From Actinoplanes palleronii (lineage in GTDB: Bacteria; Actinomycetota; Actinomycetes; Mycobacteriales; Micromonosporaceae), in NCBI RefSeq assembly GCF_016862315.1, contig NZ_BOMS01000133.1, forward strand, positions 1 through 64,000: a stretch of 64,000 bases of DNA, given 5' to 3'. Position 1 is the stretch's first letter. Each line of letters begins with the position of its first letter. Both the position numbers and the translations under genes were made by a program. Below are positions 1 through 8,057 of the stretch, in pieces. Under the pieces are notes generated by a model that saw only the letters and a program-made list of their open reading frames with translations, did no database searches and was not told the origin of the DNA.

Positions 1-402
1 GGGCAGGGCCAGGTCGAAATCGATCAGCAGTGGGGGAGCGTCCGGGGTCAGCAGGATGTTGGCCGGGGTGATGTCGCGGTGCAGCACCCCGGCGCGGTGC
101 ACCCCGGCGAGCGTGGTGGCCAGGGCGTGCGCGGTGCGGACCAGATCGGCCGGTGGCATCGGCCCGCCGGGTGGCGGTGCGCCGCCGTCGTCCTCGAGGA
201 CCACGCTGTGCCGGAGTTGGTGTGTCGCGAGACGCGGAACGCCGGGCAGCCCGGCGAGTCGCTCCAGGACGGCCCGTTCGTGCTCGACGCGGCGGGTGGC
301 GCCGGGACCGGTGGCGCGCTTGGTGATCAGGCTGGGGCCGCCGGGTGGGGTGCGGCGGGTGACCTGCGTCCGGTCACTCTGGTACAACAGCTCCTCACCC
401 AC
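1..402 (-). CDS. Protein kinase domain protein, N-terminal part (runs off window)
   Basis: Read on the minus strand from a GTG at 402, the frame stays open to the window edge and translates as the N-lobe and catalytic loop of a eukaryotic-like Ser/Thr kinase. Visible in order are a beta3 lysine (SLITKRA), an alpha-C glutamate (VEHERAVLERL), the catalytic loop HRDITPANIL and a DFD in place of DFG. Only 134 residues are in the window, so what follows the kinase domain is unknown. The very short N-terminus resembles large regulators that open directly with a kinase fold and continue into an ATPase and sensor module, but that is a guess. A stop codon lies about 12 codons above the GTG, so the start must be near it, although no good ribosome binding site is visible. 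Upstream DNA (about 411-470) is conspicuously AT-rich and probably holds the promoter. Confidence 0.75.
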   Translation of the reverse strand, partial: MGEELLYQSDRTQVTRRTPPGGPSLITKRATGPGATRRVEHERAVLERLAGLPGVPRLATHQLRHSVVLEDDGGAPPPGGPMPPADLVRTAHALATTLAGVHRAGVLHRDITPANILLTPDAPPLLIDFDLALP

Positions 403-702
403 ATACCGGATGATGCTACTTCTAGCACAATTTTTCTCTCATTTGACGTAGCAGTAAACAAAAGGTCGGATCGGGCTTGGTCAGAATGTCGCCATGGAAC
501 GTTTCGAGGTGGCGGTCGGGGCGGGGGTCGGTGCGGTCCGCACGGGGTGAGGCGATCGCGTCCCCGCACCGGTGAACGCCTGAGGGGGTGACCGTCGAGA
601 TCCGCTCCCCGGCCTCGGAGGAGCAGATGGCCGGCCTGCTGGCACGGGTGGAACGACGACGGCCGTGACGTGCTCACCGGCCCGGCGCACGTTCCGTTTC
701 CC

Positions 703-879
703 GGCTGGCCCTCAGGGGTGCCTCCCCGCCCTCGAGGCACCCCTGACGACCAGCCGTGCCGCGCGAGCTGGTGTTGAGGGTTGTCTCGAGCCCGGCCAGG
801 CACCCCTGAGGACCAGCCGTGCTGCGGGCTGGTGTTGAGGGTTGTCTCGAGCACGTCGAGGCACCCCTGAGGGCCAGCC
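703..879. repeat. Three tandem 53-nt palindromic units
   Basis: Units occupy 703-755, 766-818 and 827-879, each exactly 53 nt. Each opens with (A/G)GCTGG and closes with CCAGCC. Inner arms read roughly TCAGGGGTGCCTC / GAGGCACCCCTGA, perfect in the first unit and degenerate on the left side (TGAGGGTTGTCTCGAG) in the other two. They belong to the same family as the copies at 9644, 35287, 35378, 51297-51589 and 54089. Confidence 0.85.
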
Positions 880-1126
880 GGCAACGCCGAGCGTGCGGGC
901 GGTCCGGGCGGTGGCGCGGGTGACACCGGGTGCCGGGGAGTGCACGGTCGTGCGCTCCGGGCCCGGGGTGCAACAGATCCCGCATGATGCCTACCTGCGG
1001 GAATGCCGGGCACGATGAGCGCGGGCTACCCGTCCCGCACACCCCGGCGGCGACGGTGCACGACGCCCGATCGGATGTCCCCTGGGAAGGGCGGCCGGAG
1101 TCCGCACTTCCAGATCGCGTGCGCCT

Positions 1127-1187
1127 GCCGCCCGCCCGGGGTCGGTAAACGCACGCACAACCCGACCGCGGACCACCACCGCCCCTG
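1127..1187 (-). repeat. Single copy of a ~50-bp dispersed repeat
   Basis: The reverse complement contains GGCGGTGGTGGTCCGCGGTC followed by a GGGTTGTGCGTG-like segment. The same string occurs three times in tandem at 51040-51191, about 50 kb away. No coding role is visible. Confidence 0.7.
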
Positions 1188-1200
1188 AACCCGACCCGCC

Positions 1201-1390
1201 GCGGACCCCTGCCGCCCCACCGGCATTGAGCGCGGGTTTCTGCCGCCCCGCCGGCGTCGAGCGCGGACCCCTGCCGCCCCGCCGGCATTGAGCGCGGGTT
1301 TCTGCCGCCCCACCGGCCTCGAGCGCGGATCCCTACCGTCCTACCGGCATCGAGCGCGGACCTCTGCCGCCCCGTCGGCATCGAGCGCCC
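1201..1390. repeat. 31-bp tandem repeat array, about six units
   Basis: Units start at 1212, 1243, 1274, 1305, 1336 and 1367 (the last one truncated), after a partial unit from 1201. The core is CCGCCCC(A/G)CCGGC followed by a TCGAGCGCGG-like half. Units alternate between ATTGAGCGCGGGTTTCTG and TCGAGCGCGGACCCCTG types, which suggests block duplication. There are no spacers of CRISPR type. Confidence 0.85.
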
Positions 1391-1505
1391 ACGCCGGCCG
1401 TCGAATAACACCGAGCGTCCGAATATGCCGGCCCGCGACGACGGCGCCACCAACTGCACACGAATACAACGGCCGCCACTCCGACGTTGCGGGGGGGCGT
1501 GGGGG

Positions 1506-2075
1506 TTAGTGGGGGCGGTGGGCGTTGGGCCAGGGGCCGGGTTGTTCGGTGGGGACCTCGGCCGTCTCGGTTTCTGTTCGGTAGAGGGTCAGGCCTCGGG
1601 CCTGGTAGTTGGACAGGGCGGTGGGGCCGTCCAGGCTGCAGGTGTGCAGCCAGACTCGCTGGACCGGGGTGGGGGTGGGCAGCCGGGTGCCCAGGGACCA
1701 GGACTTCTCCAGGGCGGTGGCGAGCAGGTGGCCGCCGAGGCGCCGGCCGGTGAAGCCGGGGAGCAGGCCGAAATAGACGATCTCGACCTCGCCGGGGTGG
1801 GTGCCGTCGAGTTCGGCGTAGCCGGCCGGGGTGCCCTGGACGTAGGCGACCCACGTCTCCAGGCCGGGGCGGTTCAGGTGGTCCTGCCACTGCTGCCAGG
1901 TCCAGGCCAGGCGATCGGTCCAGGACCAGTCGCCGCCGACGGCGGTGTAGAGGAAGCGGCTCAGCTCCGGGGAGGGCAGCTCGGCGCGGACGACCTCCAC
2001 CGGTACGGCGGGGGCGCTGCCGCGGCGGATCTGGGCCGGATCGGACTGTTCGAGATACCAGGTAGTGATCTCCAC
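1506..2075 (-). CDS. GNAT-family N-acetyltransferase
   Basis: 189 residues with a GNAT fold. A central strand (AGYAELDG, GEVEIVYFGLLPGF) leads into the acetyl-CoA loop (TGRRLGGHLLATAL, a variant of the usual Q/RxxGxG/A), and a late motif (LDGPTALSNYQARGLTLYRTE) is typical of the family's C-terminal part. The substrate is not evident: members of this branch acetylate small amines or protein N-termini. It is a single gene, divergent from the NmrA-like gene at 2159 with an 83-bp gap that should hold both promoters. Nothing links it to the polysaccharide genes except proximity. Confidence 0.8.
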   Translation of the reverse strand: MEITTWYLEQSDPAQIRRGSAPAVPVEVVRAELPSPELSRFLYTAVGGDWSWTDRLAWTWQQWQDHLNRPGLETWVAYVQGTPAGYAELDGTHPGEVEIVYFGLLPGFTGRRLGGHLLATALEKSWSLGTRLPTPTPVQRVWLHTCSLDGPTALSNYQARGLTLYRTETETAEVPTEQPGPWPNAHRPH

Positions 2076-2158
2076 CCGACCATGATCACGCAGGCTGTCA
2101 CATTCGCGGTGGCCGGATCGTCCATGTCCCGGAAGCGGAACGGTACGAGGGAGATGTC

Positions 2159-2899
2159 ATGCGGATGGCGGTGGCCGGTGGTACCGGCTGGGTCGGCGAG
2201 CTGGTGGTGGCGGAGGCCGAGAAGGCCGGGCACGACGTCGTGGTGATCGCCCGGTCCCGCGGGGTAGACCTGACCACCGGGGCGGGCCTGGACGAGGCGC
2301 TGCGCGGGGCCGACGTGGTGATCGACGTGTCGAACATCGAGACGGTGAACGGCGGCGTGGCGACCCGGTTCTTCGAGACCGTCACCCGGACGCTGCAGGA
2401 CGCCGGGAAGCGAGCCGGGGTCAAGCACCACGTGCTGCTCTCGATCATCGGGGTTGACCGTGTCGAGTGGGGCTACTACCAGGCGAAACTCAACCAGGAG
2501 AAGGTGGCGCTGGCCGGTGCCGTGCCGGCCACCGTGCTGCGGGCCGCGCAGTTCCACGAGTTCGCGCTGCAGTCGCTGACCCGGATGGGCGGGCCGATCG
2601 CGGTGGTGCCGAAGATGCTCAGCCAGCCGGTCGCGGCCCGGGAGGTGGCTGCCGAGCTGGTCCGGCTGGCCGAGGGTGAGCCGCGCGGGCAGGCACCGGA
2701 GATCGCCGGGCCGGAGCCGCTGCAGATGGCCGACCTGGTGCGGCAGGTCGCCAAGCGGCACGGCCCGCGCAAGCTGGTGCTCGGGGTCCCGATGCCGGGA
2801 AAGGCCGGCAAGGCGATGGCCACCGGGGGCAATCTCCCTGCCGGCCCGGGCATCCGGGGCACGCAGACGTTCGATGACTGGCTCGCCGAGCTGGGGTGA
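2159..2899 (+). CDS. NmrA-like NAD(P)-binding oxidoreductase
   Basis: 246 residues, an atypical short-chain dehydrogenase. The N-terminus has the nucleotide-binding signature GGTGWVGE at about residues 7-14 and an Arg-containing loop (IARSRGVDL) after beta2, which favours NADP(H). No YxxxK catalytic pair is evident, as in NmrA/isoflavone-reductase-like proteins, which often act as redox sensors or quinone reductases. A GAGGGAG stretch lies just upstream of the ATG. The stop is 4 bp from the stop of the convergent rmlD. The substrate is unknown. Confidence 0.75.
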   Translation: MRMAVAGGTGWVGELVVAEAEKAGHDVVVIARSRGVDLTTGAGLDEALRGADVVIDVSNIETVNGGVATRFFETVTRTLQDAGKRAGVKHHVLLSIIGVDRVEWGYYQAKLNQEKVALAGAVPATVLRAAQFHEFALQSLTRMGGPIAVVPKMLSQPVAAREVAAELVRLAEGEPRGQAPEIAGPEPLQMADLVRQVAKRHGPRKLVLGVPMPGKAGKAMATGGNLPAGPGIRGTQTFDDWLAELG

Positions 2900-2902
2900 G
2901 CG

Positions 2903-3733
2903 TCAGCCCTGCTTGAGCAGAGCCGGCATCGCCTCGCTCAGTGACGTGCGCCAGTCGGGCAGGGGAGCGACGCCGCTCCCCGCCCAGCGTCCGTGGCCGA
3001 GGACGCTGTACGACGGCCGCGGCGCCGGGCGGACGAAGCGGTCGCTCGTGGTCGGCCGGACCCGCGACGGGTCCAGGCCGGCCTCGGCGAACGTGGCCTG
3101 GGCCAGGCCGAACCACGTGGTCGAGCCGGCCGCGGTGCCGTGGTAGACACCCGGTGCCGCGCCGGCCCGGGCGAGCGCGACCAGCTGCTGGGCCAGGGCG
3201 TACGACCAGGTGGGCGGGCCCTGCTGGTCGTCGACCACGTCGAGGGTGTCGCGCTCGGCGGCCAGGCGCAGCATGGTGCGGACGAAATTGGGGCCGTGCT
3301 CGCCGTACAACCAAGCTGTTCTGACCACGAAACCACCCGCCGCCAGCACAGCCTCCTCGCCCACCGCCTTGCCGCGGCCGTAAGCGTTCAGCGGTGCCCG
3401 CGCCGCGTCCTCCGGATACGGCGAGGTGGCCGCGCCGTCGAAGACGTAGTCGGTCGAGATGTGGATCAGCCGTTTGCCGGCCGCCTCCGCGAGATTGCGG
3501 ACGCCGTGCCCGTTGATCGCGGTGGCGGCCTCCTCGGCGGCCTCCGCGCCGTCGACGTCGGTCCAGGCGGCCGCGTTGATCACGACGTCGGCGTCGGAAA
3601 CCGCGTCCCGGACCGCCGTCGCGTCAGTGATGTCCAGGTCAGCACGGGTGGCCGCGATGACGTCCGAGCCGTCCAGAACCGTCTGGAGGTCCTGGCCGAG
3701 CATTCCACCGGCGCCGGTGATCAACCAGCGCAT
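2903..3733 (-). CDS. rmlD: dTDP-4-dehydrorhamnose reductase
   Basis: 276 residues; final step of dTDP-L-rhamnose synthesis, NADPH reduction of dTDP-4-dehydro-L-rhamnose. It begins MRWLITGAGGMLGQDL with the Rossmann motif GAGGMLG, carries the family string HISTDYVFDG and the catalytic YGRGK (Y-x3-K), and ends with the PRPSYSVL segment seen in RmlD. The start is fixed by the TGATG overlap with the rmlB stop, so the two are translationally coupled. Length is usual for the family. The sequence could be read further upstream, but that extension lies inside rmlB and has no family similarity. Confidence 0.95.
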   Translation of the reverse strand: MRWLITGAGGMLGQDLQTVLDGSDVIAATRADLDITDATAVRDAVSDADVVINAAAWTDVDGAEAAEEAATAINGHGVRNLAEAAGKRLIHISTDYVFDGAATSPYPEDAARAPLNAYGRGKAVGEEAVLAAGGFVVRTAWLYGEHGPNFVRTMLRLAAERDTLDVVDDQQGPPTWSYALAQQLVALARAGAAPGVYHGTAAGSTTWFGLAQATFAEAGLDPSRVRPTTSDRFVRPAPRPSYSVLGHGRWAGSGVAPLPDWRTSLSEAMPALLKQG

Positions 3734-4710
3734 CAGAGGCCGGCCCGGGCCTTGAGCGGCTCCCACCAGGCGCGGTTCTCCCGGTACCAGGTGACCGTGT
3801 CGGCCAGGCCCTGCTCCAGGGTGACCTGCGGGGTGTAGCCGAGCTCTTTGCTGATCTTGGTGATGTCCAGGGAGTACCGCCGGTCGTGGCCCTTGCGGTC
3901 CTCGACCGGGCGGACCATGTCCCAGCCCGCGCCGCACGCGTCGAGCAGCATGCCGGTCAGCTCACGGTTGGACAGCTCGGTGCCGCCGCCGATGTTGTAG
4001 ACCTCGCCGGCCCGGCCCTTGTCCAGGGCGAGCTGGATGCCGCGGACGTGGTCGGTGACATGGAGCCAGTCGCGGATGTTGCCGCCGTCGCCGTAGAGCG
4101 GGACCTGCTTGCCGTCCAGCAGGTTGCTGACGAACAGCGGGATGACCTTCTCCGGGAACTGGTGCGTGCCGTAGTTGTTGGAGCAGCGGGTGACCACCAC
4201 GTCCATGCCGTGCGTGCGGTGCGCGGCGAGCGCGAGCAGGTCGGAGGAGGCCTTCGACGCCGCGTACGGCGAGTTCGGGTCCAGCGGCCACGTCTCGGTC
4301 CAGGAGCCCTCGCTGATCGACCCGTACACCTCGTCGGTGGAGACGTGCAGGAACCGGCCGACGCCGGCCTCCCGCGCCGCGTCCAGCAGGATCTGGGTGC
4401 CGAGTACGTTCGTGGTGACGAACGGCACGGCCCCGCTGATCGAGCGGTCGACGTGTGATTCGGCGGCGAAATGCACCACCGCGTCATGGCCCGGCAGCAG
4501 GTCACGCAGCAGTGCGGCATCGGTGATGTCGCCCTGCACGAACCGCAGTCGGGAATCTGTCATGGGTAAATTGGCGAGGTTGCCCGAATAGGACAACAGG
4601 TCCAGGACGGTCACCTTGGCGCCGACCGCACCAGCGAATTCATCCTTTAGTACGGCTCGGACATAGGCCGAACCGATGAAGCCTGCGCCCCCGGTCACGA
4701 AAATCTGCAC
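3733..4710 (-). CDS. rmlB: dTDP-glucose 4,6-dehydratase
   Basis: 325 residues; converts dTDP-D-glucose to dTDP-4-keto-6-deoxy-D-glucose with bound NAD+. Visible are the Rossmann motif GGAGFIGS (about residues 7-14), the dehydratase-specific STDEVYG (Asp125/Glu126) and the catalytic YAASK (Y149/K153), plus NNYGTHQFPEKVIPLF typical of RmlB. The start is GTG at 4710 because the signature begins six residues later and the coding frame of rmlA starts 45 bp away on the other strand. First gene of the rmlB-rmlD pair. A TACACT hexamer 8 nt before the GTG suggests a leaderless transcript. Confidence 0.95.
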   Translation of the reverse strand: MQIFVTGGAGFIGSAYVRAVLKDEFAGAVGAKVTVLDLLSYSGNLANLPMTDSRLRFVQGDITDAALLRDLLPGHDAVVHFAAESHVDRSISGAVPFVTTNVLGTQILLDAAREAGVGRFLHVSTDEVYGSISEGSWTETWPLDPNSPYAASKASSDLLALAAHRTHGMDVVVTRCSNNYGTHQFPEKVIPLFVSNLLDGKQVPLYGDGGNIRDWLHVTDHVRGIQLALDKGRAGEVYNIGGGTELSNRELTGMLLDACGAGWDMVRPVEDRKGHDRRYSLDITKISKELGYTPQVTLEQGLADTVTWYRENRAWWEPLKARAGL

Positions 4711-4755
4711 AACGGGCGAGTGTACTACCGCTTCTGCTGTGATTACTCTGCCTCG
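4711..4755. promoter_or_regulatory. 45-bp divergent promoter gap, rmlB / rmlA
   Basis: Only 45 bp separate the two GTG starts. On the minus strand TACACT (4724-4719) ends 8 nt before the rmlB GTG; on the plus strand TACTCT (4744-4749) ends 6 nt before the rmlA GTG. Both distances fit a -10 element driving a leaderless mRNA that starts at the initiation codon. Neither gene shows a purine-rich ribosome binding site. No convincing -35 is visible. Confidence 0.5.
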
Positions 4756-5640
4756 GTGCGCGGAATTCTCCTGGCCGGTGGCACCGGCTCCCGGTTGTGG
4801 CCCATCACCATGGCCATGTCGAAACAGCTCATGCCAATTTTTGACAAACCGATGGTGTACTACCCGTTGACCACACTCGTCTCCGCCGGTATTCGGGAGA
4901 TCCTGGTCATCACCACACCCGAGGACCAACCACAATTCCAGCGGCTGCTGGGTGACGGAAGCCGTTTCGGACTCGAGCTTTCCTATGCGGCTCAGCCGAA
5001 ACCGGACGGCATCGCCCAGGCATTCCGAATCGGCGCGGATTTCATCGGCGACGAGCCGGTCGCGCTGATCCTGGGTGACAACATCTTCCACGGCGTCGGC
5101 CTCGGCCGGCAGCTCGCGAAGTTCACCCGGCCGGTCGGCGGGCGGGTGTTCGCCTACCCGGTGTCGGACCCGGAGCGCTACGGCGTGGTCGAGTTCGACG
5201 AGTCCGGCAAGGCGCGATCCATCGAGGAGAAACCGGACAAGCCGAAGTCGACCTATGTCGTCCCGGGTCTGTACTTCTACGATGCCGACGTGGTGAAGAT
5301 CGCGGAGAACCTGGTGCCGAGTGCCCGAGGCGAGTTGGAGATCACCGCGGTGAACGAGGAGTACTTGCGCCGCGGGCAGCTGGACGTGACCGTTCTGGAT
5401 CGGGGCACGGTCTGGCTGGACACCGGCACGTTCCAGTCGATGGTCCAGGCGTCGGAGTACGTGCGGGTGATCGAGGAACGCCAGGGCCTGAAGATCGGCT
5501 GTGTCGAGGAGGCCGCCTGGCGACTCGGCTTCATCACCGACGACCAGCTGCGCGAGGTGGCCCAGCCGCTGCTCAAGAGCGGTTACGGGGTCTACCTGGA
5601 GCAGCTGCTGGAGACCGGCCCGTTCGGTGGCGCCCGATGA
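4756..5640 (+). CDS. rmlA: Glucose-1-phosphate thymidylyltransferase
   Basis: 294 residues; activates glucose-1-phosphate with dTTP, the entry step to dTDP-rhamnose. The nucleotidyltransferase signature GGTGSRLWPITMAMSKQ opens the protein, followed by FDKPMVYYPL, the metal-binding LGDNIF and the EKP motif, all standard for RmlA. I chose GTG at 4756 because the signature starts four residues later; in-frame codons upstream overlap the rmlB promoter. The stop overlaps rmlC (ATGA). Full-length catalytic domain with the C-terminal helices of the allosteric tetrameric form. Confidence 0.95.
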   Translation: MRGILLAGGTGSRLWPITMAMSKQLMPIFDKPMVYYPLTTLVSAGIREILVITTPEDQPQFQRLLGDGSRFGLELSYAAQPKPDGIAQAFRIGADFIGDEPVALILGDNIFHGVGLGRQLAKFTRPVGGRVFAYPVSDPERYGVVEFDESGKARSIEEKPDKPKSTYVVPGLYFYDADVVKIAENLVPSARGELEITAVNEEYLRRGQLDVTVLDRGTVWLDTGTFQSMVQASEYVRVIEERQGLKIGCVEEAAWRLGFITDDQLREVAQPLLKSGYGVYLEQLLETGPFGGAR

Positions 5641-6248
5641 AGATCCGGCCGCTGGCCATCGAGGGCGCCTGGGAGATCACGCCGGCGCAGCACGGCGACG
5701 ACCGTGGCACGTTCCTGGAGTGGTACCGCTTCGACCACCTGGCCGCCGCGGTGGGGCATCCGCTCGATCTGGCCCAGGCGAACCTGTCCACCTCGGCCCA
5801 GGGGGTGGTGCGCGGCGTGCACTTCGCCGACGTGCCGCCCGGGCAGGCGAAGTACGTGACGTGTGTCTCCGGATCGATCGTGGATGTGATCGTGGACATC
5901 CGGGTCGGCTCACCCACTTTCGGTCAGTGGGAGGCTGTTCCGCTCGACGATCGGGAGCGCAAGGCCGTCTACCTCGCGGAAGGTCTGGGACACGCCTTCT
6001 GTTCGCTGACCGAGGGCGCTACGGTGGCGTACCTCTGTTCGGCCACGTACCGTCCGGGGCACGAGCACGGGATCAACCCGCTCGATCCGTCCCTGGCCAT
6101 CGCGTGGCCGGTGCAGACGCCGTTGCTGTCCCCGAAGGATGCGACGGCGCCGTCACTGTCCGAAGCGCTGGAGGCCGGTCTGCTACCCCAGTACGACACA
6201 TGCCGTGACTATGTCGAAACAATGCGTCGTTTTGATGACAGTCAATAG
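5637..6248 (+). CDS. rmlC: dTDP-4-dehydrorhamnose 3,5-epimerase
   Basis: 203 residues, a cupin-fold epimerase acting between RmlB and RmlD. The region DDRGTFLEWYR, the catalytic histidine in VVRGVHF, and the C-terminal TYRPGHEHGINPLDPSLAIAWP block are characteristic. Translationally coupled to rmlA by a 4-nt ATGA overlap, so rmlA-rmlC form one transcript opposite rmlB-rmlD. The C-terminal tail past the WP motif is about 40 residues, slightly long but usual in actinobacteria. Confidence 0.93.
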   Translation: MKIRPLAIEGAWEITPAQHGDDRGTFLEWYRFDHLAAAVGHPLDLAQANLSTSAQGVVRGVHFADVPPGQAKYVTCVSGSIVDVIVDIRVGSPTFGQWEAVPLDDRERKAVYLAEGLGHAFCSLTEGATVAYLCSATYRPGHEHGINPLDPSLAIAWPVQTPLLSPKDATAPSLSEALEAGLLPQYDTCRDYVETMRRFDDSQ

Positions 6249-6560
6249 TCGGATGTGGACGATTGACCTGCCTCGATCGCCGTAGTATGCGAGTCCCGTA
6301 ATGCGGACAGGCCCGGACTGAACGACTCCCGTGGTTTTCGTTTCCACCTCATCCGAATCGCTATTCGCGGTGTACGGAAAGGTGTAGCGCAAACCAGGTG
6401 CAGTTCAGCAGTCTGTCTCATGTGTCCGGTGGGTCTCCAGCGTGTGACCCACTGAACACCGTCGAGCACCGAAGGTGCCCGGCACGTGGTGTGACCGGCT
6501 TGTCCGGTTTCGCCGTTAAAGTTATGTAATGGATTGACCGCAGCCAATGGGGGCAGAGGC
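6249..6560. other. 312-bp gap upstream of the glycosylphosphotransferase
   Basis: Non-coding, lower GC than its neighbours. It should hold the promoter of the 6561 gene; the best hexamer pair is listed at 6500-6528. Nothing else is recognisable. Confidence 0.5.
6500..6528 (+). promoter_or_regulatory. Candidate promoter of the 6561 operon
   Basis: TTGTCC (6500-6505) and TATGTA (6523-6528) are separated by 17 bp, giving an untranslated leader of roughly 25 nt before the GTG at 6561. Consensus-like spacing; strength unknown. Confidence 0.35.
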
Positions 6561-8057
6561 GTGCAGACAATCGAATCGCTGGCGACCGTCGACCTGAGTG
6601 ATAGAGCACTCCAGGCCAGACGGGGAAAACGTGCCGGCGAGACGCGTGCGGGTTGGCAGAACCGGTATGCCCGGATGCTGTACCTGATCGACTACGCCGT
6701 CGCGCTCGGCGCCGCCTGCTGGGCTCTGGTCCTGCGGTTCGGCCCGGACGGTGACGAACCGAACATGAGGGGCTACATCCTGCTGACGGCCGTGCTGCCG
6801 CTCGCCTGGATCGTGTGCCTCTCGGCAAACCGCGCCTACGAACCGCGCCATCTGTTCGTCGGCACCGACGAGTACGCCCGAGTCTTCCGTTCCGGTGTGG
6901 CGTTGATGGCTGCTCTGGCTATCGTCTCCTTCGCCTTCGACCTGAGGCTTGCGCGAGGGTATGTGAGTATCGCCCTACCGCTGGCCATCGTCGTTGACCT
7001 GGGTGCGCGATACCTGTATAGGCAGCGCCTGCACCGGTCCTGGGGCCGTGGCGCCCGGCTGCACCGGGTGCTGCTGGTCGGCCACGAGGCCGCGGTCTCC
7101 GACATGACCCGGCGCCTGCGCCGCGAGCGGTACCACGGTCTCGGCGTGATCGGCGCGGTCCTGCCGGTCGCACCGACCCCGAAGACCTTCGCCGCCGGCA
7201 TGCCTCCGGTGTACGGCACGTTCGACACGGTCAACTCGGCGGTGACCCGGGCCGACGCGGACACCGTCATCGTGCTGGCCTGCCCGGAGATCGACGGCCC
7301 GGCCCTGCGCCGGCTCGCCTGGCAGCTGGAACGCGACGAGATCGACCTGATCGTGGCCAGCACGCTGGTCGACGTGGCCGGGGACCGGACCACCATCCGC
7401 CCGGTCGACGGCCTGCCGATGCTGCACGTCGAGCACCCCAAGCTGAAGGGCAGCGCCCGGTTCCTCAAAGCCAGCTTCGACCGGGTCGGCGCGATCATCC
7501 TGCTCGCGGTGCTCTCGCCGGCGCTGCTGCTGGTGTCCGCCCTGGTGATGTTCGGCAAGGGCGGCCGCGGACCGGCGATCTTCAAGCAGGAGCGGGTGGG
7601 CAAGGACGGCAAGACGTTCATGCTCTACAAGTTCCGCACCATGGTGGTCGACGCCGAGGCCCGGCTCGCCGAGCTGGAGAAGCACAACGAGCACGACGGC
7701 GGGCTCTTCAAGATCAAGGAAGACCCGCGGATCACCCCGGTCGGCAACTGGCTGCGCCGCTTCTCGGTGGACGAACTGCCCCAACTGATCAACGTCCTGA
7801 AGGGCGACATGTCGCTCGTCGGGCCGCGGCCGCCGCTGGCCCGGGAAGTCGCCGGATACCCGTCCGACATGCTCCGCCGGCTCGTGGTCAAACCCGGACT
7901 CACCGGCCTGTGGCAGGTGTCCGGCCGCTCCGACCTGTCCTGGGAGGAGTCGATCCGGCTCGACCTCACCTACGTCGAGAACTGGTCACTCGCCATGGAC
8001 CTCGCCATCCTTTTCCGTACCGTCAGCGCCGTGGTGCGCAGTTCGGGGGCTTACTGA
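6561..8057 (+). CDS. Polyprenyl glycosylphosphotransferase (initiating sugar transferase)
   Basis: 498 residues; transfers the first sugar-1-phosphate of the repeat unit from a nucleotide sugar to undecaprenyl phosphate. The N-terminal third has four or five hydrophobic segments (about residues 38-160), a central Rossmann-like domain follows (about 165-300), and the C-terminal catalytic part has a membrane hairpin (about 310-335) and the signatures FKQERVGKDGK, LYKFRTM, WLRRFSVDELPQLINVLKGDMSLVGPRP (given here in parts) and GLTGLWQVSGR. This is the WbaP/WcaJ/CpsE-type architecture. GTG at 6561 is chosen because of the GGGGGCAGAGG stretch just before it; a TTG at 6534 is an alternative. Its stop overlaps the next ATG (TGATG). 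Confidence 0.92.
   Translation: MQTIESLATVDLSDRALQARRGKRAGETRAGWQNRYARMLYLIDYAVALGAACWALVLRFGPDGDEPNMRGYILLTAVLPLAWIVCLSANRAYEPRHLFVGTDEYARVFRSGVALMAALAIVSFAFDLRLARGYVSIALPLAIVVDLGARYLYRQRLHRSWGRGARLHRVLLVGHEAAVSDMTRRLRRERYHGLGVIGAVLPVAPTPKTFAAGMPPVYGTFDTVNSAVTRADADTVIVLACPEIDGPALRRLAWQLERDEIDLIVASTLVDVAGDRTTIRPVDGLPMLHVEHPKLKGSARFLKASFDRVGAIILLAVLSPALLLVSALVMFGKGGRGPAIFKQERVGKDGKTFMLYKFRTMVVDAEARLAELEKHNEHDGGLFKIKEDPRITPVGNWLRRFSVDELPQLINVLKGDMSLVGPRPPLAREVAGYPSDMLRRLVVKPGLTGLWQVSGRSDLSWEESIRLDLTYVENWSLAMDLAILFRTVSAVVRSSGAY

Larger units (their letters stand above)
403..1505. other. 1.1-kb non-coding, repeat-bearing gap
   Basis: No open frame here has a plausible start, codon bias and recognisable protein. 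It separates the kinase gene, which reads leftward, from the 3' end of the GNAT gene. It contains three 53-nt palindromic units (703-879), one copy of a repeat also found near 51.1 kb (about 1127-1187) and a 31-bp tandem array (1201-1390). The remaining DNA shows no structure I can name. Confidence 0.6.

Noticed and set aside
494..668. Two tiny frames (MERFEVAVGAGVGAVRTG and a 26-codon frame from GTG 598)
   Set aside because: They could be the remains of a gene, but are too short, in different frames and match no family I know.
1201..1390. CRISPR array
   Set aside because: 31-bp units are contiguous, without variable spacers, and no cas genes are nearby.
6263..6288. TTGACC plus TAGTAT promoter upstream of the glycosylphosphotransferase
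   Set aside because: Spacing of 14 bp is too short and it is almost 300 bp from the gene; the pair at 6500-6528 is better.
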